A DNA stretch of 64,000 nt from assembly GCA_900753315.1 (NCBI GenBank), contig CAADYP010000006.1:1-64000 (forward strand). The letters run 5' to 3'. Of this stretch, positions 32,015 to 40,468 are shown one piece after another. The DNA is from Clostridia bacterium. GTDB lineage: Bacteria; Bacillota; Clostridia; Christensenellales; UBA1242. The notes beneath the pieces are model-generated. The model made no database searches and had not been told where the DNA came from. It saw nothing but the letters and a program-made list of their open reading frames with translations. Position numbers and translations under genes: made by a program. The first letter of the stretch is position 1. Each line of letters starts with the position of its first letter.

Positions 32015-33286
32015 TTATTCTTGTTCAGAAGATTCAGAATTTGTTTGTTCTGATTCAAGTCTTTCAATTTCTTCTCTATAAACTGCAATATCTTTTTTAA
32101 GTTCGTCATTTCTTACTTTCAAAACATTATACATCTTTTCAAGAAGTGGATATCTTTCTTCGTTTTTCTTCATAACTTCTTCACAGTGTTGAACAGAAAG
32201 TTTAAGTCCGTCCAAGAGGTCAAGATCTTCTGCCAATTTTGTGGCTTTTTCTTGATCAATTTCTGCATAGTTGTTTACGCCATAAAGCAAAACTTTTTGT
32301 TTAGCAACAAGTGCTTCTTTTCTTCTCAATTTCTTCTCATCTTTATCATGAGCATCCCAAACTCTACGAAGTGGGATATATTCTTTCTTGCATTGTTTAA
32401 ATTCTTTTTCTGTTGCTTTAAGTCTTTCTTCTGCATTTGCAAGTCTTTCTTTAAGTTCATCCAAAGTCAATGCTGCTGCATTTGTTTGAACAGGAACTTC
32501 AACAATCTTTTCAACAACTGTTGGTTCTTCTTTTTGTTCGGCTTGTTCTGCCAAAGCTTTCTTTGCAGCTTCAAGTTCTCTTACCATTGCTTCATATTTT
32601 TCTTTTTCAGCAATCAAAGATTTTCTTTCTTCTTCCAAAGCTTCATCATTGTTTTCTTCAACAACAGGAGCTTCTTCAACTTCTTCGCCATTTGTTAAAA
32701 CAACTGGTTCTTCCTCAACAGTTTCTGCACTTCCTTGTGCTTCAACATTTTCAGTTTCAACTTCATGGTTTCCTTCGTTTTCAACTGTTTCTGGTTGTTC
32801 TTCAGTTTCAGCGTCTGCAGAATTGTCGTCCATTTCAGCTTGCATTCTTTTGATGAGTTCTTGTCTTCTTGCTTCAAGATAAGCTCTTCTCTTGGCATTT
32901 TCATCATCTTCATCAGCATTTTCTTTTTCGATTTCTTGTTTTTCTTCTTCAGCTTTTTCTAGATTGACATCTTCAATCTTTGTTTGGTCAATCAAAACAA
33001 CATTTTCATCTGTTTCTTCGTTTTCAGCAGTTTGTGTCTTAACAGGTTCGTCATCAAGTTTGAAATCAGAGACCATAACATTGTTGTCAACAGCATTTTG
33101 TTTTACATCATCAAAATGCAATTCTTCGTCTTTCTTCTTTTCTTTCTTTGTAAAACTAGCAACAGATTCCCACAAAAAGTAAACAATAAGTGAAGCAGCC
33201 ACAACTACGCCCAAAATGATAACAATGTTCAAAATCAAAGAATCTATACTAATTTTTCCAGGAGCATTCAAAAGAGAATTAAACAT
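32015..33286 (-). CDS. single-pass membrane protein with a Glu-rich coiled-coil cytosolic domain
   Basis: The 423-residue protein has one TM helix (about 16-40), then a low-complexity acidic region rich in Glu, Val and Ala (about 50-235), and coiled coils (about 235-423) with a 'PTVVEKIVEVPVQTN' insert. This design is seen in cell-division and envelope-organising proteins (EzrA/FtsB-like in layout only); I see no family match and assign no function. SD AAGGAAGG precedes the ATG. It lies downstream of ssrA and on the same strand, with its own likely transcription. Confidence 0.7.
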   Translation of the reverse strand: MFNSLLNAPGKISIDSLILNIVIILGVVVAASLIVYFLWESVASFTKKEKKKDEELHFDDVKQNAVDNNVMVSDFKLDDEPVKTQTAENEETDENVVLIDQTKIEDVNLEKAEEEKQEIEKENADEDDENAKRRAYLEARRQELIKRMQAEMDDNSADAETEEQPETVENEGNHEVETENVEAQGSAETVEEEPVVLTNGEEVEEAPVVEENNDEALEEERKSLIAEKEKYEAMVRELEAAKKALAEQAEQKEEPTVVEKIVEVPVQTNAAALTLDELKERLANAEERLKATEKEFKQCKKEYIPLRRVWDAHDKDEKKLRRKEALVAKQKVLLYGVNNYAEIDQEKATKLAEDLDLLDGLKLSVQHCEEVMKKNEERYPLLEKMYNVLKVRNDELKKDIAVYREEIERLESEQTNSESSEQE

Positions 33287-33371
33287 AGCAATATACCTTC
33301 CTTTTTAATTTTTGAGTTAACCTCAAATTTTGATTTGAAAATCAGTTCAAACAAAATCAGACTCAATTTTT

Positions 33372-33758
33372 TGGTGGAGACGGAGGGAATTGAACCCTCG
33401 TCCGGAAACAAAACAAAATATTTTTCTACATGTTTAGTTTGTGTTTAAATTTCATTTTCAAGTCACCCATAAACAGGTTTTGAAAACAATTCCTTAAAAT
33501 TTTTTGCGACTACAAGGACAACTTGTCACAAAATTTTTGCCTAAGATGATACTCTGGTCTTCAACTGGCAAAGTCAAAGGAGAGCAGATTGAAAATTTCA
33601 ATCAAGTCGTTATTGAGATGACTAACTACGCAGCCATAGCAACAACATTGTTATTATTGTTTGCGTTTATTTCGCTTGCTCATGTTTAAGGTGTATGGGC
33701 GACCACCACATGCTTTGTATATTTTGTTTAAATCCCCGTCGAAACCAAAATCGTCCCC
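33372..33758 (-). ncRNA. ssrA: transfer-messenger RNA (tmRNA)
   Basis: The 387-nt RNA rescues stalled ribosomes. The 5' end starts GGGGACG, followed by TTTGGTTTCGACGGGG; the 3' end is CGTCTCC plus ACCA with GGTTCAATTCC T-arm. The acceptor stem pairs over seven base pairs and has a G3-U70 wobble (alanine identity). The 5' end at 33758 abuts the smpB stop codon. The tag reading frame starts at GCA 33664. Bases between the tag and the 3' tRNA half hold the pseudoknot region. No terminator was resolved here; the 3' end is followed by an A/T-rich stretch. Confidence 0.97.
33626..33664 (-). other. tmRNA proteolysis-tag reading frame
   Basis: GCA resume codon (33664-33662) and 12 codons to TAG (33628-33626) give ANNNNNVVAMAA. 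With the alanine on tmRNA itself the tag is A-ANNNNNVVAMAA. The AA end fits ClpXP-type recognition; the five asparagines replace the usual NDENYA/acidic middle. Confidence 0.9.
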
Positions 33759-34199
33759 TTATTCAAACGCTCTTTCAACATCGCGCTTGATAGATTTCTC
33801 TTTAAGAGTCTGCCTTTTGTCGTAGAGTTTTTTGCCCTTTGCAAGACCGATTTCCACTTTAACTTTGCCAGTTTGATTGAAATAAATCTTTGTGGCAACG
33901 ATTGAAAATCCTTTTTCCTTAACCATACGCTCAAACTTTTGAATTTCGCTTTTGTTTAGAAGCAATTTTCGAGTTCGTCTTTCGTCTGGTTTGAAAGAAG
34001 TTGTCTTTTCATAAGGTTTGATGTATGCATTTTTAAGGAACATTTCGCCATTTTTAACAACGACAAAACTGTCAGTCAAACTTGCACCGCCCGCTCTAAC
34101 AGACTTAACTTCACACCCTTCAAGAACAATTCCAGCCTCAACCAAGTCTGAAACGAAGTAATTAAAAAACGCTTTTTTGTTGTTTGAAATAACCTTCAT
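33759..34199 (-). CDS. smpB: SsrA-binding protein SmpB
   Basis: SmpB binds the tRNA-like part of tmRNA and enters the decoding site. It shows 'NKKAFFNYFVSDLVEAGIVLEGCEVKSVRAG', 'FVVVKNGEMFLKNAYI' and a basic C-terminal tail ('KGKKLYDKRQTLKEKSIKRDVERA'). ATG 34199 is chosen because AGGAG lies just before it; the longer frame from 34238 crosses the promoter. It is 146 residues. The TAA stop is followed with no gap by the 5' end of ssrA, so smpB and tmRNA must be cut from a common transcript or ssrA must have a promoter inside smpB. Confidence 0.95.
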   Translation of the reverse strand: MKVISNNKKAFFNYFVSDLVEAGIVLEGCEVKSVRAGGASLTDSFVVVKNGEMFLKNAYIKPYEKTTSFKPDERRTRKLLLNKSEIQKFERMVKEKGFSIVATKIYFNQTGKVKVEIGLAKGKKLYDKRQTLKEKSIKRDVERAFE

Positions 34200-34209
34200 T
34201 TCTTCTCCT

Positions 34210-34238
34210 ATTATATCACTTAAATTATTATATTTCAA
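34210..34238 (-). promoter_or_regulatory. smpB-ssrA promoter overlapping the smpB SD
   Basis: TTGAAA (34238-34233), 17-base spacer, TATAAT (34215-34210). The -10 box ends one base before the SD AGGAG, so its transcripts would begin near 34203 and lack the SD; only readthrough from rnr would carry it. Confidence 0.7.
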
Positions 34239-34322
34239 TACCCTTTTTTAAAAAAAGCACATTTTTTGGCATTTTTTTCAAAAAAAAGTTGAAATTTTTA
34301 TGCTTTTTTGTGCTTTTTCAAA

Positions 34323-36413
34323 TTATTCAGCAATTTTAAAGTCTATGTTTCTTGCCTGCAAATTGACACTCGTAAGCGTCACTTTAACCTTATCGCCCAA
34401 AGAGAACAAGTGACTGTTGCCTTTGAGTTTGAGTTGTCTTTCAAGGAAGATATAAACATCATCTGGCAAATCTTCAACCTTTATCAAACCTTCAACAGTG
34501 TTGTCCAAAGCGACAAACAAACCAAAGTTTGTAACAGAAGAAATTGTTGCATCAAAGACTTGTCCAACTTTGTCTTTCATCAAGTATGCTTTCCACAAAT
34601 CATCAACATCTCTTTCTGCATAATCCGCATTTCTTTCACAAGCAGATGCTTGTTCTGCAGCCTCAAAAGTAAACTCGTCAAGTTCGTCTCTTCTTGTGGC
34701 ATCAATCTTTCCTTTCTTGTGCAACCACTCTTTGATAATTCTGTGAATTGTCAAGTCGGGATATCTTCTAATTGGTGAAGTAAAGTGACAATAATCCACC
34801 AAAGCCAAACCAAAATGCCCCAAATCTTTGTTTGCATATTTTGCTTTTTGCATTGAACGCAACACAACTTTGTTTACGACATCTTTTGTGTTCAAGCTTT
34901 CAACATTATCCAAAATCTCTTGAAAATAAGCAGGTTTAATTTCATCAGGCACCGCAGGAAATTTCACTCCTATGCCTTTCAAGAAATCACACACACTCAA
35001 AACCTTGTCTTTTGTTGGTGCTTCATGCACACGATAAACAAAAGGCACACCCAATTTGTTGAAATGGCGAGCAACTGTTTCATTTGCCAAAACCATAAAA
35101 TCTTCAATAAGTCTATGAGATTCGTTTCTTTCTCTTCTAGCGATGTCAACAGCCATGCCGTTTTCATCAAAAATAAATTGAACTTCTGGAATTTCCAAAT
35201 CAAGAGCCCCACGTTTTTGTGTGTTCTCTTCCAAAATGTCGCAAAGTTCTCTCATCAAGAAAAAGTCTTTTTGAAGTCGTTTAGTCTTTTCGTTAAGCTC
35301 ACCACCTGTCAAAGCCTCATGCACTTCTTTGTAAGTAAGTCTTGCAGTGCTTTTGATAAACGATTCACAGATGTTATAATCAATCACTTTTCCAGAAAAA
35401 TCAACTTTCATTATACAAGACAAAGTCAATCTTTCAACGCCTTCATTAAGTGAACAAATCCCGTTTGACAAAGATTTTGGAAGCATTGGCAAAACTGAAG
35501 TAGGAAAATAAACACTTGTTCCTCGCTTGTATGCTTCCTCATCAAAAACATTCCCTTGTTTGACATATTCACCAACATCGGCAATATGCACACCAACTTC
35601 GTAGAAGTTATCAAATTTTTTGATATTGACAGCATCATCAAGGTCTTTGGCATCAGCACCATCAATAGTAAAAATCGTTTCACCTGTCAAATCAAGTCTG
35701 CCTTTCTTTTGTTTTGCAGAAACAGTCTTTGGCAAACTCTTCTCTGCATCAACAACTTGTCCAGGAAAATTTTCAAAAAGATTGTGTTCTCTAATGATTG
35801 AAAGTTCAAGAGCCTTTACATTATCTTCAAATCCCAAAATTTCATTTACTATGCACTTGATTTTACCTTTGTCTGTTCTAACAATTTTTGCCATAACTTT
35901 CATGTTCTTTTGCAATTTCAAGCCAGTTTTTACAATAGGCATATCAAAAGGTATCTTATTGTTGTCAGGGTCGAGAAAATAGTTCCCGCCAACAATATTT
36001 ATCGCACCGACAATATTTTCGAGTTCTTTGTAAATGCTGACAACTTCTCCATCAACACCATCACCTGATTGAGACATAATTTTGACGATAACAAACTCAC
36101 CATCAAGTGCTCCCATTGTTTTGTTTGCAGGAACAAATATGTCATCTTTAAAGCCGTCAACTTTAACAAATCCAAACCCCTTTGTTGTGCCAAAAAATTC
36201 ACCTTTCACATATCCATGAGAAGGGATTGTTATAAATTTGTTTTTTCTAATTTCAAAAATGTCTCCGCTTTCAACGAGAGAATAAAAAATCTTCTTCACT
36301 TGTTCCACATCGGTATCAAGTGCAGAAGACAAAAACAAAAATAGCTTGTCTATGTGAGAGAAAACCAAACTATTTTTGTCAATCAATGATAATATTTCTT
36401 TTTTTTTGCTCAT
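34323..36413 (-). CDS. rnr: ribonuclease R
   Basis: RNase R degrades structured RNA 3'->5' and helps dispose of mRNA on stalled ribosomes, alongside tmRNA. The 696-residue protein shows an N-terminal helix-turn-helix/cold-shock region, the RNB core with catalytic aspartates in 'TIDGADAKDLDDAVN', 'HIADVGEYV' and 'SPIRRYPDLTIHR', and a C-terminal S1 domain ('GQVFDATISSVTNFGLFVALDNTVEGLI'). The length matches the family. The SD is AAGGTGG. It is the middle gene of secG-rnr-smpB-ssrA. Confidence 0.95.
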   Translation of the reverse strand: MSKKKEILSLIDKNSLVFSHIDKLFLFLSSALDTDVEQVKKIFYSLVESGDIFEIRKNKFITIPSHGYVKGEFFGTTKGFGFVKVDGFKDDIFVPANKTMGALDGEFVIVKIMSQSGDGVDGEVVSIYKELENIVGAINIVGGNYFLDPDNNKIPFDMPIVKTGLKLQKNMKVMAKIVRTDKGKIKCIVNEILGFEDNVKALELSIIREHNLFENFPGQVVDAEKSLPKTVSAKQKKGRLDLTGETIFTIDGADAKDLDDAVNIKKFDNFYEVGVHIADVGEYVKQGNVFDEEAYKRGTSVYFPTSVLPMLPKSLSNGICSLNEGVERLTLSCIMKVDFSGKVIDYNICESFIKSTARLTYKEVHEALTGGELNEKTKRLQKDFFLMRELCDILEENTQKRGALDLEIPEVQFIFDENGMAVDIARRERNESHRLIEDFMVLANETVARHFNKLGVPFVYRVHEAPTKDKVLSVCDFLKGIGVKFPAVPDEIKPAYFQEILDNVESLNTKDVVNKVVLRSMQKAKYANKDLGHFGLALVDYCHFTSPIRRYPDLTIHRIIKEWLHKKGKIDATRRDELDEFTFEAAEQASACERNADYAERDVDDLWKAYLMKDKVGQVFDATISSVTNFGLFVALDNTVEGLIKVEDLPDDVYIFLERQLKLKGNSHLFSLGDKVKVTLTSVNLQARNIDFKIAE

Positions 36414-36422
36414 TAAGCCACC

Positions 36423-36722
36423 TTAATCGGCATATATCAAAAGACTAACGAAATACAAGATTACACAAACAACAGCAATAATAGAAGTGATGATTGTAAT
36501 CAATTTCAAAGTAGCGTCTTTTGACCCGCCCTTGTTTTTTGAATAATAACTTTCTTGTTGTCCAGTGATAACATCTGCATCATTTGAATCTTCATTTTGG
36601 AACAATGTTGTTACAATCAAGATAATTGCACAAGCCACTACCAAGCAAAACAAAACAATTCTGATGATAGGAAATGAATCTGAAACCCAAATAGGAACTG
36701 TGCTGTCCAATAACATACTCAT
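36423..36722 (-). CDS. secG: protein translocase subunit SecG
   Basis: SecG assists the SecYE channel. The 99-residue protein has two TM helices (about 20-40 and 75-95) joined by a polar loop with the changed SecG motif 'TTLFQNEDSNDADVITGQQESYYSKNKGG'. The match is weaker than typical, but the position just before rnr and smpB is standard in Firmicutes. The start is ATG 36722 with GAGGAG upstream; an ORF from 36794 is not supported. Confidence 0.8.
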   Translation of the reverse strand: MSMLLDSTVPIWVSDSFPIIRIVLFCLVVACAIILIVTTLFQNEDSNDADVITGQQESYYSKNKGGSKDATLKLITIITSIIAVVCVILYFVSLLIYAD

Positions 36723-36750
36723 AATAAAAAACTCCTCAACTTTTAAAACT

Positions 36751-36990
36751 TTATTTGGTAAAGCGTGCCGCAGAAACGACCGCAACGAGTGCAAACATCA
36801 AGATTGCCAAAATAAGCATACCCCACTTTGGTCTTTTGCCCTTGTCAAAACTTTTCTTAAAAAAAGCAAGCAAAGCATAAAGTCCAAAAAGGCTGAATGC
36901 ACAGATGACAATGATATAAGTTGTGTTATTCCATTCATTTGTCACCCACATTGAGAACTTGCCCCAAAGACTACATAGCATTGAAAACAT
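36751..36990 (-). CDS. two-TM membrane protein upstream of secG
   Basis: A 79-residue protein with two hydrophobic helices (about 22-40 and 55-72) and a basic link ('KKSFDKGKRPKWG'). It is not a recognised family member. GGAG precedes ATG 36990 by five bases. It is first in the transcript from the strong promoter at 37012-37040, 28 bases before secG. Confidence 0.7.
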   Translation of the reverse strand: MFSMLCSLWGKFSMWVTNEWNNTTYIIVICAFSLFGLYALLAFFKKSFDKGKRPKWGMLILAILMFALVAVVSAARFTK

Positions 36991-37011
36991 ACGCACTCCT
37001 TTACAAGGTGT

Positions 37012-37040
37012 ATTTTAGCATATTTAAAACAAGAATACAA
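37012..37040 (-). promoter_or_regulatory. promoter of the secG-rnr-smpB operon
   Basis: TTGTAT (37040-37035), 17-base spacer ending in TGC, TAAAAT (37017-37012). Confidence 0.8.
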
Positions 37041-37130
37041 CTCTTTTTGATTTAAAAGAGCAAAAATTTTGTAAAAAAAGTGAGCAAAGTGCACAATAAA
37101 AACAAAATCGTGAAATTTATTTTGAAAAAT

Positions 37131-37159
37131 TTGCTTTTTTACACGCAAATTGTTATCAT
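37131..37159 (+). promoter_or_regulatory. pyk promoter
   Basis: TTGCTT (37131-37136), 17-base spacer ending in TGT, TATCAT (37154-37159), 30 bases before ATG; SD GGAAGG. Confidence 0.75.
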
Positions 37160-37189
37160 TATTGCATAAAGAAAAAAGGAAGGATTTTT

Positions 37190-38587
37190 ATGAACAAAAC
37201 AAAAATTGTATGTTCTATCGGACCTGCAAGCAGCAGTGTCGAAACGCTTGAAAAAATGATTGATGCCGGAATGAATGTTGCAAGATTCAACATGAGTCAC
37301 GGCACACATGAATCGCACAAACTTTTGATTGACGCCGTCAAACAAGCTCGCCAAAACAAAAACAAACCTATCGCAATCATGATTGACACAAAAGGTCCAG
37401 AAATCAGAGTAAAGCAATTTGAAAATGGAAAAATCATGCTCAAAGAAGGAGACAAATTTACTCTCACCACAAAAGATGTCACCGGCACAAATGAGCATGT
37501 AAGCATAACATACAAAAATCTGCCAAAAATATTGAAAAAAGACACAAAAATTTTGTTAAATGACGGAAATATTGAGTTGCGTGTCCAAAAAATCACAACA
37601 ACCGACATTGTATGTGAAGTCGTTCATGGTGGCGAACTTTCAAATAACAAGAGCATAAATATCCCTGGTGTAAAAACGGAAATGCCATATTTAAGCGAGC
37701 AAGACAAAAGCGACCTTTTGTTTGCAAAAGAAATGGATGCTGATTACATCGCAATTTCTTTCGTCAACTCTGCTGACGATGTTTTGCAAGTCAAAGAATA
37801 TCTCAAATCAATCAATTTCAAAGACGTCAAAATCATATCAAAAATTGAAAGTGATGAAGGTGTAAAAAATTATGACAAAATCTTAAAAGTCTCTGATGGC
37901 ATCATGGTTGCTCGTGGAGACCTTGGAGTGGAAATTGACTTTGTAAAAATCCCAATCTTACAAAAAGAATTTATAGGCAAATGCAATTATTATGGAAAAA
38001 TCGTCATCACTGCCACACAAATGCTTGAAAGCATGATAAATAATGCTCGACCAACAAGAGCAGAAATTTCCGATGTTGCAAACGCAATTTTTGATGGAAC
38101 AACAGCAATCATGCTCTCCGGTGAAACTGCTTCTGGACAATTTCCAGTTGAAACTGTAGAAACTATGAAACGCATTGCACTTGAAAGCGAAAACTACACA
38201 GATGGTTCAAATGCAGAAATCATCACTCACAACACATCAAAAAGTCTTGGCTATGCCGTTTACGCATTGTCAGAAACTGAAGATGTTCAAGCAATAATCG
38301 TTGTCACAAAATCTGGAATAACAGCAGAAAATATCAGCAGATTTAAACCAAAGGTTCCAATCATTGCATGCACCCCAAGTGAAAAAGTTTACAACAAAAT
38401 GAGTCTTCTCTATGGTGTTTATCCAATCTTGGATAAAACATACAAAAATATGCAAGACATAAACAAAAGTTCTCTTCAAAAATCACTTGAAACAGGTCTC
38501 GTAGAAAAAGGTGACAAAATTGTCCTTGTAAGCGGACTTGTTGCTGGCAAAAGCGGTTCAAACTTGATGCTCATTGAAAAAATTTAA
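37190..38587 (+). CDS. pyk: pyruvate kinase
   Basis: The 465-residue enzyme makes ATP and pyruvate from phosphoenolpyruvate. 'KTKIVCSIGPASSSVETLEKMIDAGMNVARFNMSHG' starts the barrel; 'IMIDTKGPEIR' and 'ISKIESDEG' bind Mg/PEP, 'VARGDLGVEI' and 'ATQMLESM' follow. It stops after the C-terminal domain and lacks the extra PEP-utiliser-like domain of Bacillus Pyk (585 residues). It has its own promoter and a bidirectional terminator. Confidence 0.95.
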   Translation: MNKTKIVCSIGPASSSVETLEKMIDAGMNVARFNMSHGTHESHKLLIDAVKQARQNKNKPIAIMIDTKGPEIRVKQFENGKIMLKEGDKFTLTTKDVTGTNEHVSITYKNLPKILKKDTKILLNDGNIELRVQKITTTDIVCEVVHGGELSNNKSINIPGVKTEMPYLSEQDKSDLLFAKEMDADYIAISFVNSADDVLQVKEYLKSINFKDVKIISKIESDEGVKNYDKILKVSDGIMVARGDLGVEIDFVKIPILQKEFIGKCNYYGKIVITATQMLESMINNARPTRAEISDVANAIFDGTTAIMLSGETASGQFPVETVETMKRIALESENYTDGSNAEIITHNTSKSLGYAVYALSETEDVQAIIVVTKSGITAENISRFKPKVPIIACTPSEKVYNKMSLLYGVYPILDKTYKNMQDINKSSLQKSLETGLVEKGDKIVLVSGLVAGKSGSNLMLIEKI

Positions 38588-38600
38588 GACACAAATCATA

Positions 38601-38640
38601 AAAAAATAAACTGAATTCAAATTTTCAGTTTATTTTTTTC
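38601..38640. terminator. bidirectional terminator between pyk and miaA
   Basis: Perfect 11-bp stem AATAAACTGAA/TTCAGTTTATT with an 8-base loop, T-run on both strands. Confidence 0.88.
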
Positions 38641-38645
38641 AAAAT

Positions 38646-39557
38646 TTATTGATTCTCCTTGTCATCTTCCTTCAAAAAATCTTCTACCAATTTAGTCGCT
38701 TCTGACAAATAATCTTTTTTTGTGTCAAGCCAAACAATGTTCTTTTCTTTCTTAAACCATGTGACTTGCCTTTTTGCAAAATGTCTAATATGCTTGAAAA
38801 GGTCATCATGATATTCTTGAAAATCTTTATACTTCCCAGTGAGATATCTGTATGTGTAACGATACTCAAGTCCCAAACTTTCCAAAAATTCTGGTGTTGC
38901 CCCAGCATCCATCAAACCTTTAATTTCTTCAACCATTCCATCGTTTATTCTTATGTCAAGCCTTTCTCCAATTCTTTGATAAAGTACATCTCTATCAAAA
39001 GTCATGCCAAGTTGCAAAACATCATAACGAGGATTGCTTTCTGCCTGTTCTTTTGTTCCACCCTCGATCTTTTCAATCTGTCTTACAAGTCGTCTTTTGT
39101 TTTGTGGGTCTTTAATATCTTCAATTCCATGTTCATGTAAAATTTTTACCAACTCTTCGCAAGTTTTTTTATCAAGTTCTGCTCTCAATTTTTCATCAGG
39201 TTTACACTCACTCAAAGAAAAGCCTTCAACAATCGCACGAGTATAAAGTCCAGTTCCACCAACAATAATTGGAAGTTTTTCCCTAGCAATTATGTCATCA
39301 ATGATTGGATATACCATTCTTTGAAAATCTGCAACAGAAAATGGTTCGTTTGGACTGATAATATCAAGCATATGGTGTGGAACTCCCTGAATTTCTTCTT
39401 CAGTCACTTTTCCAGTGCCCAAATCCATGCCTTTATAAACCTGTCTAGAATCTGCAGATACAACTTCTCCATTAAATATTTTCGCAAGCTCAATCCCAAG
39501 ACTAGACTTGCTTGATGCTGTTGTTCCGACAACAGTAATAATCTTTGGTTTGCTCAT
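38646..39557 (-). CDS. miaA: tRNA dimethylallyltransferase MiaA
   Basis: MiaA adds the isopentenyl group to A37 of tRNAs reading UNN codons. The core boxes are present: P-loop 'VVGTTASSKSSLGIELAKIF', 'VVSADSRQVYKGMDLGTGKV', 'GVPHHMLDI' and 'IIVGGTGLYTRAIVEGF'. It is 303 residues, full length. The P-loop reads GTTASSKS where GxTASGKT/S is usual, so the second glycine is a serine. The SD is AAGGTGG. No miaB is in the window. Confidence 0.92.
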   Translation of the reverse strand: MSKPKIITVVGTTASSKSSLGIELAKIFNGEVVSADSRQVYKGMDLGTGKVTEEEIQGVPHHMLDIISPNEPFSVADFQRMVYPIIDDIIAREKLPIIVGGTGLYTRAIVEGFSLSECKPDEKLRAELDKKTCEELVKILHEHGIEDIKDPQNKRRLVRQIEKIEGGTKEQAESNPRYDVLQLGMTFDRDVLYQRIGERLDIRINDGMVEEIKGLMDAGATPEFLESLGLEYRYTYRYLTGKYKDFQEYHDDLFKHIRHFAKRQVTWFKKEKNIVWLDTKKDYLSEATKLVEDFLKEDDKENQ

Positions 39558-39605
39558 AATTACACCACCTTAACTTTTTCACAATGATTATAACACAACA
39601 TTTGT

Positions 39606-39944
39606 TTAGTCACAAAGCATAATTGCAACAACACCAAATTTCTTTTCGTTTTCAATTGAATAAAATTGATGATATACATTTTCAACTTCCGCTTTTTCAA
39701 AACATTGAAATCCAATTTTGTTCAAAGGCAACTCGTCAAGCATCTTTGCAAAACTGTCAAAATATAACAAATCTTTCACACGCTTTTGCATTTTCCCATC
39801 TAAATTGCTTTCATCTCTAAAAGTAATAAAATCGCCAACGGAAATCAGCCTTCTTTTTTCATCATTAAGCCTAATTTCATAAATCTTTTCCCCAGTGCGA
39901 ATTTTTTCAAAATAAATATGTCTCAATTTCATTTCATGCACCAT
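39606..39944 (-). CDS. ASCH domain protein
   Basis: A 112-residue protein with the ASCH (PUA-like) pattern: 'LRHIYFEKIRTGEKIYEIRLNDEKRRLISVGDFITFR', where the 'I.SG.K..E.R' element forms the ligand cleft. ASCH proteins bind RNA or hydrolyse modified nucleosides (e.g. N4-acetylcytidine in YqfB); this one is not assigned. GGGAG lies about eight bases before ATG 39944; the ATG at 39953 is also in frame. Confidence 0.75.
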   Translation of the reverse strand: MVHEMKLRHIYFEKIRTGEKIYEIRLNDEKRRLISVGDFITFRDESNLDGKMQKRVKDLLYFDSFAKMLDELPLNKIGFQCFEKAEVENVYHQFYSIENEKKFGVVAIMLCD

Positions 39945-40017
39945 TTTTTGCATCTCCCAATCAAAATATTTAACATTTATAGTTTACAAATTTAATATAA
40001 AATTGTCAAATATATAG

Positions 40018-40046
40018 TTGACACTATACAAATAAAATGATATTCT
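40018..40046 (+). promoter_or_regulatory. strong promoter of the 70-residue protein gene
   Basis: Perfect TTGACA (40018-40023), 17-base spacer ending in TGA, TATTCT (40041-40046). Confidence 0.8.
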
Positions 40047-40085
40047 AATTATGTAAATAAAACAAAAATTAAGAAGGAAGTTTTT

Positions 40086-40298
40086 ATGATAACAGATCAC
40101 GGAGTAAGAACACTATACACAAACGCACTTCAAAGAGGATATCAAAACGAAGCAGCATGCAAATTCAATTCTGCATTATCTGACTACAGACAAGCTCTAG
40201 GGATTGCAAAATCTTTTGATGATATGGCAGGAATTGAAAACTGCAACAAATGCATCACTCGTGTAACAAAAAAGATATCCAATGAAAGAACATTATAA
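40086..40298 (+). CDS. small protein of unknown function
   Basis: The 70-residue protein is not recognised; 'ALQRGYQNEAACKFNSALSDYRQALGIAKSFDDMAGIENCNKCITRV' forms two to three helices with a TPR-like spacing (Ala/Tyr/Gly in helix A, 'YRQALGIAK' in helix B), so one to two TPR-type repeats are possible. It has a strong promoter, a good SD (AAGGAAG) and its own terminator, so it is monocistronic and may be abundant. Confidence 0.7.
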   Translation: MITDHGVRTLYTNALQRGYQNEAACKFNSALSDYRQALGIAKSFDDMAGIENCNKCITRVTKKISNERTL

Positions 40299-40305
40299 TT
40301 AAAAA

Positions 40306-40356
40306 CAAAAAATGATGAAAATTTTAACCGATTTCCATCATTTTTAAATTTTTTCT
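40306..40356 (+). terminator. terminator of the 70-residue protein gene
   Basis: Stem AAAAATGATG/CATCATTTTT, extended by AAA/TTT beyond a bulge, with a T-rich tail. Confidence 0.75.
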
Positions 40357-40468
40357 TGATTTGCATTCATTTATCAAAATGTTTTTACATAAAACAATTT
40401 CAAATGTGTTTTAATTCACTAAAAATAAATATATGGTCGGTTTACAATATCACAACAAAGAGGTAAAT

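Noticed and set aside
32186..33193. Plus-strand ORFs opposite the coiled-coil gene
   Set aside because: They are rich in Phe/Ser/Leu, which is the complement of the Glu/Lys-rich minus gene; no SD or promoter.
36942..37148. Minus-strand ORF in the secG/pyk intergenic region
   Set aside because: It contains the secG-operon promoter and has no SD.
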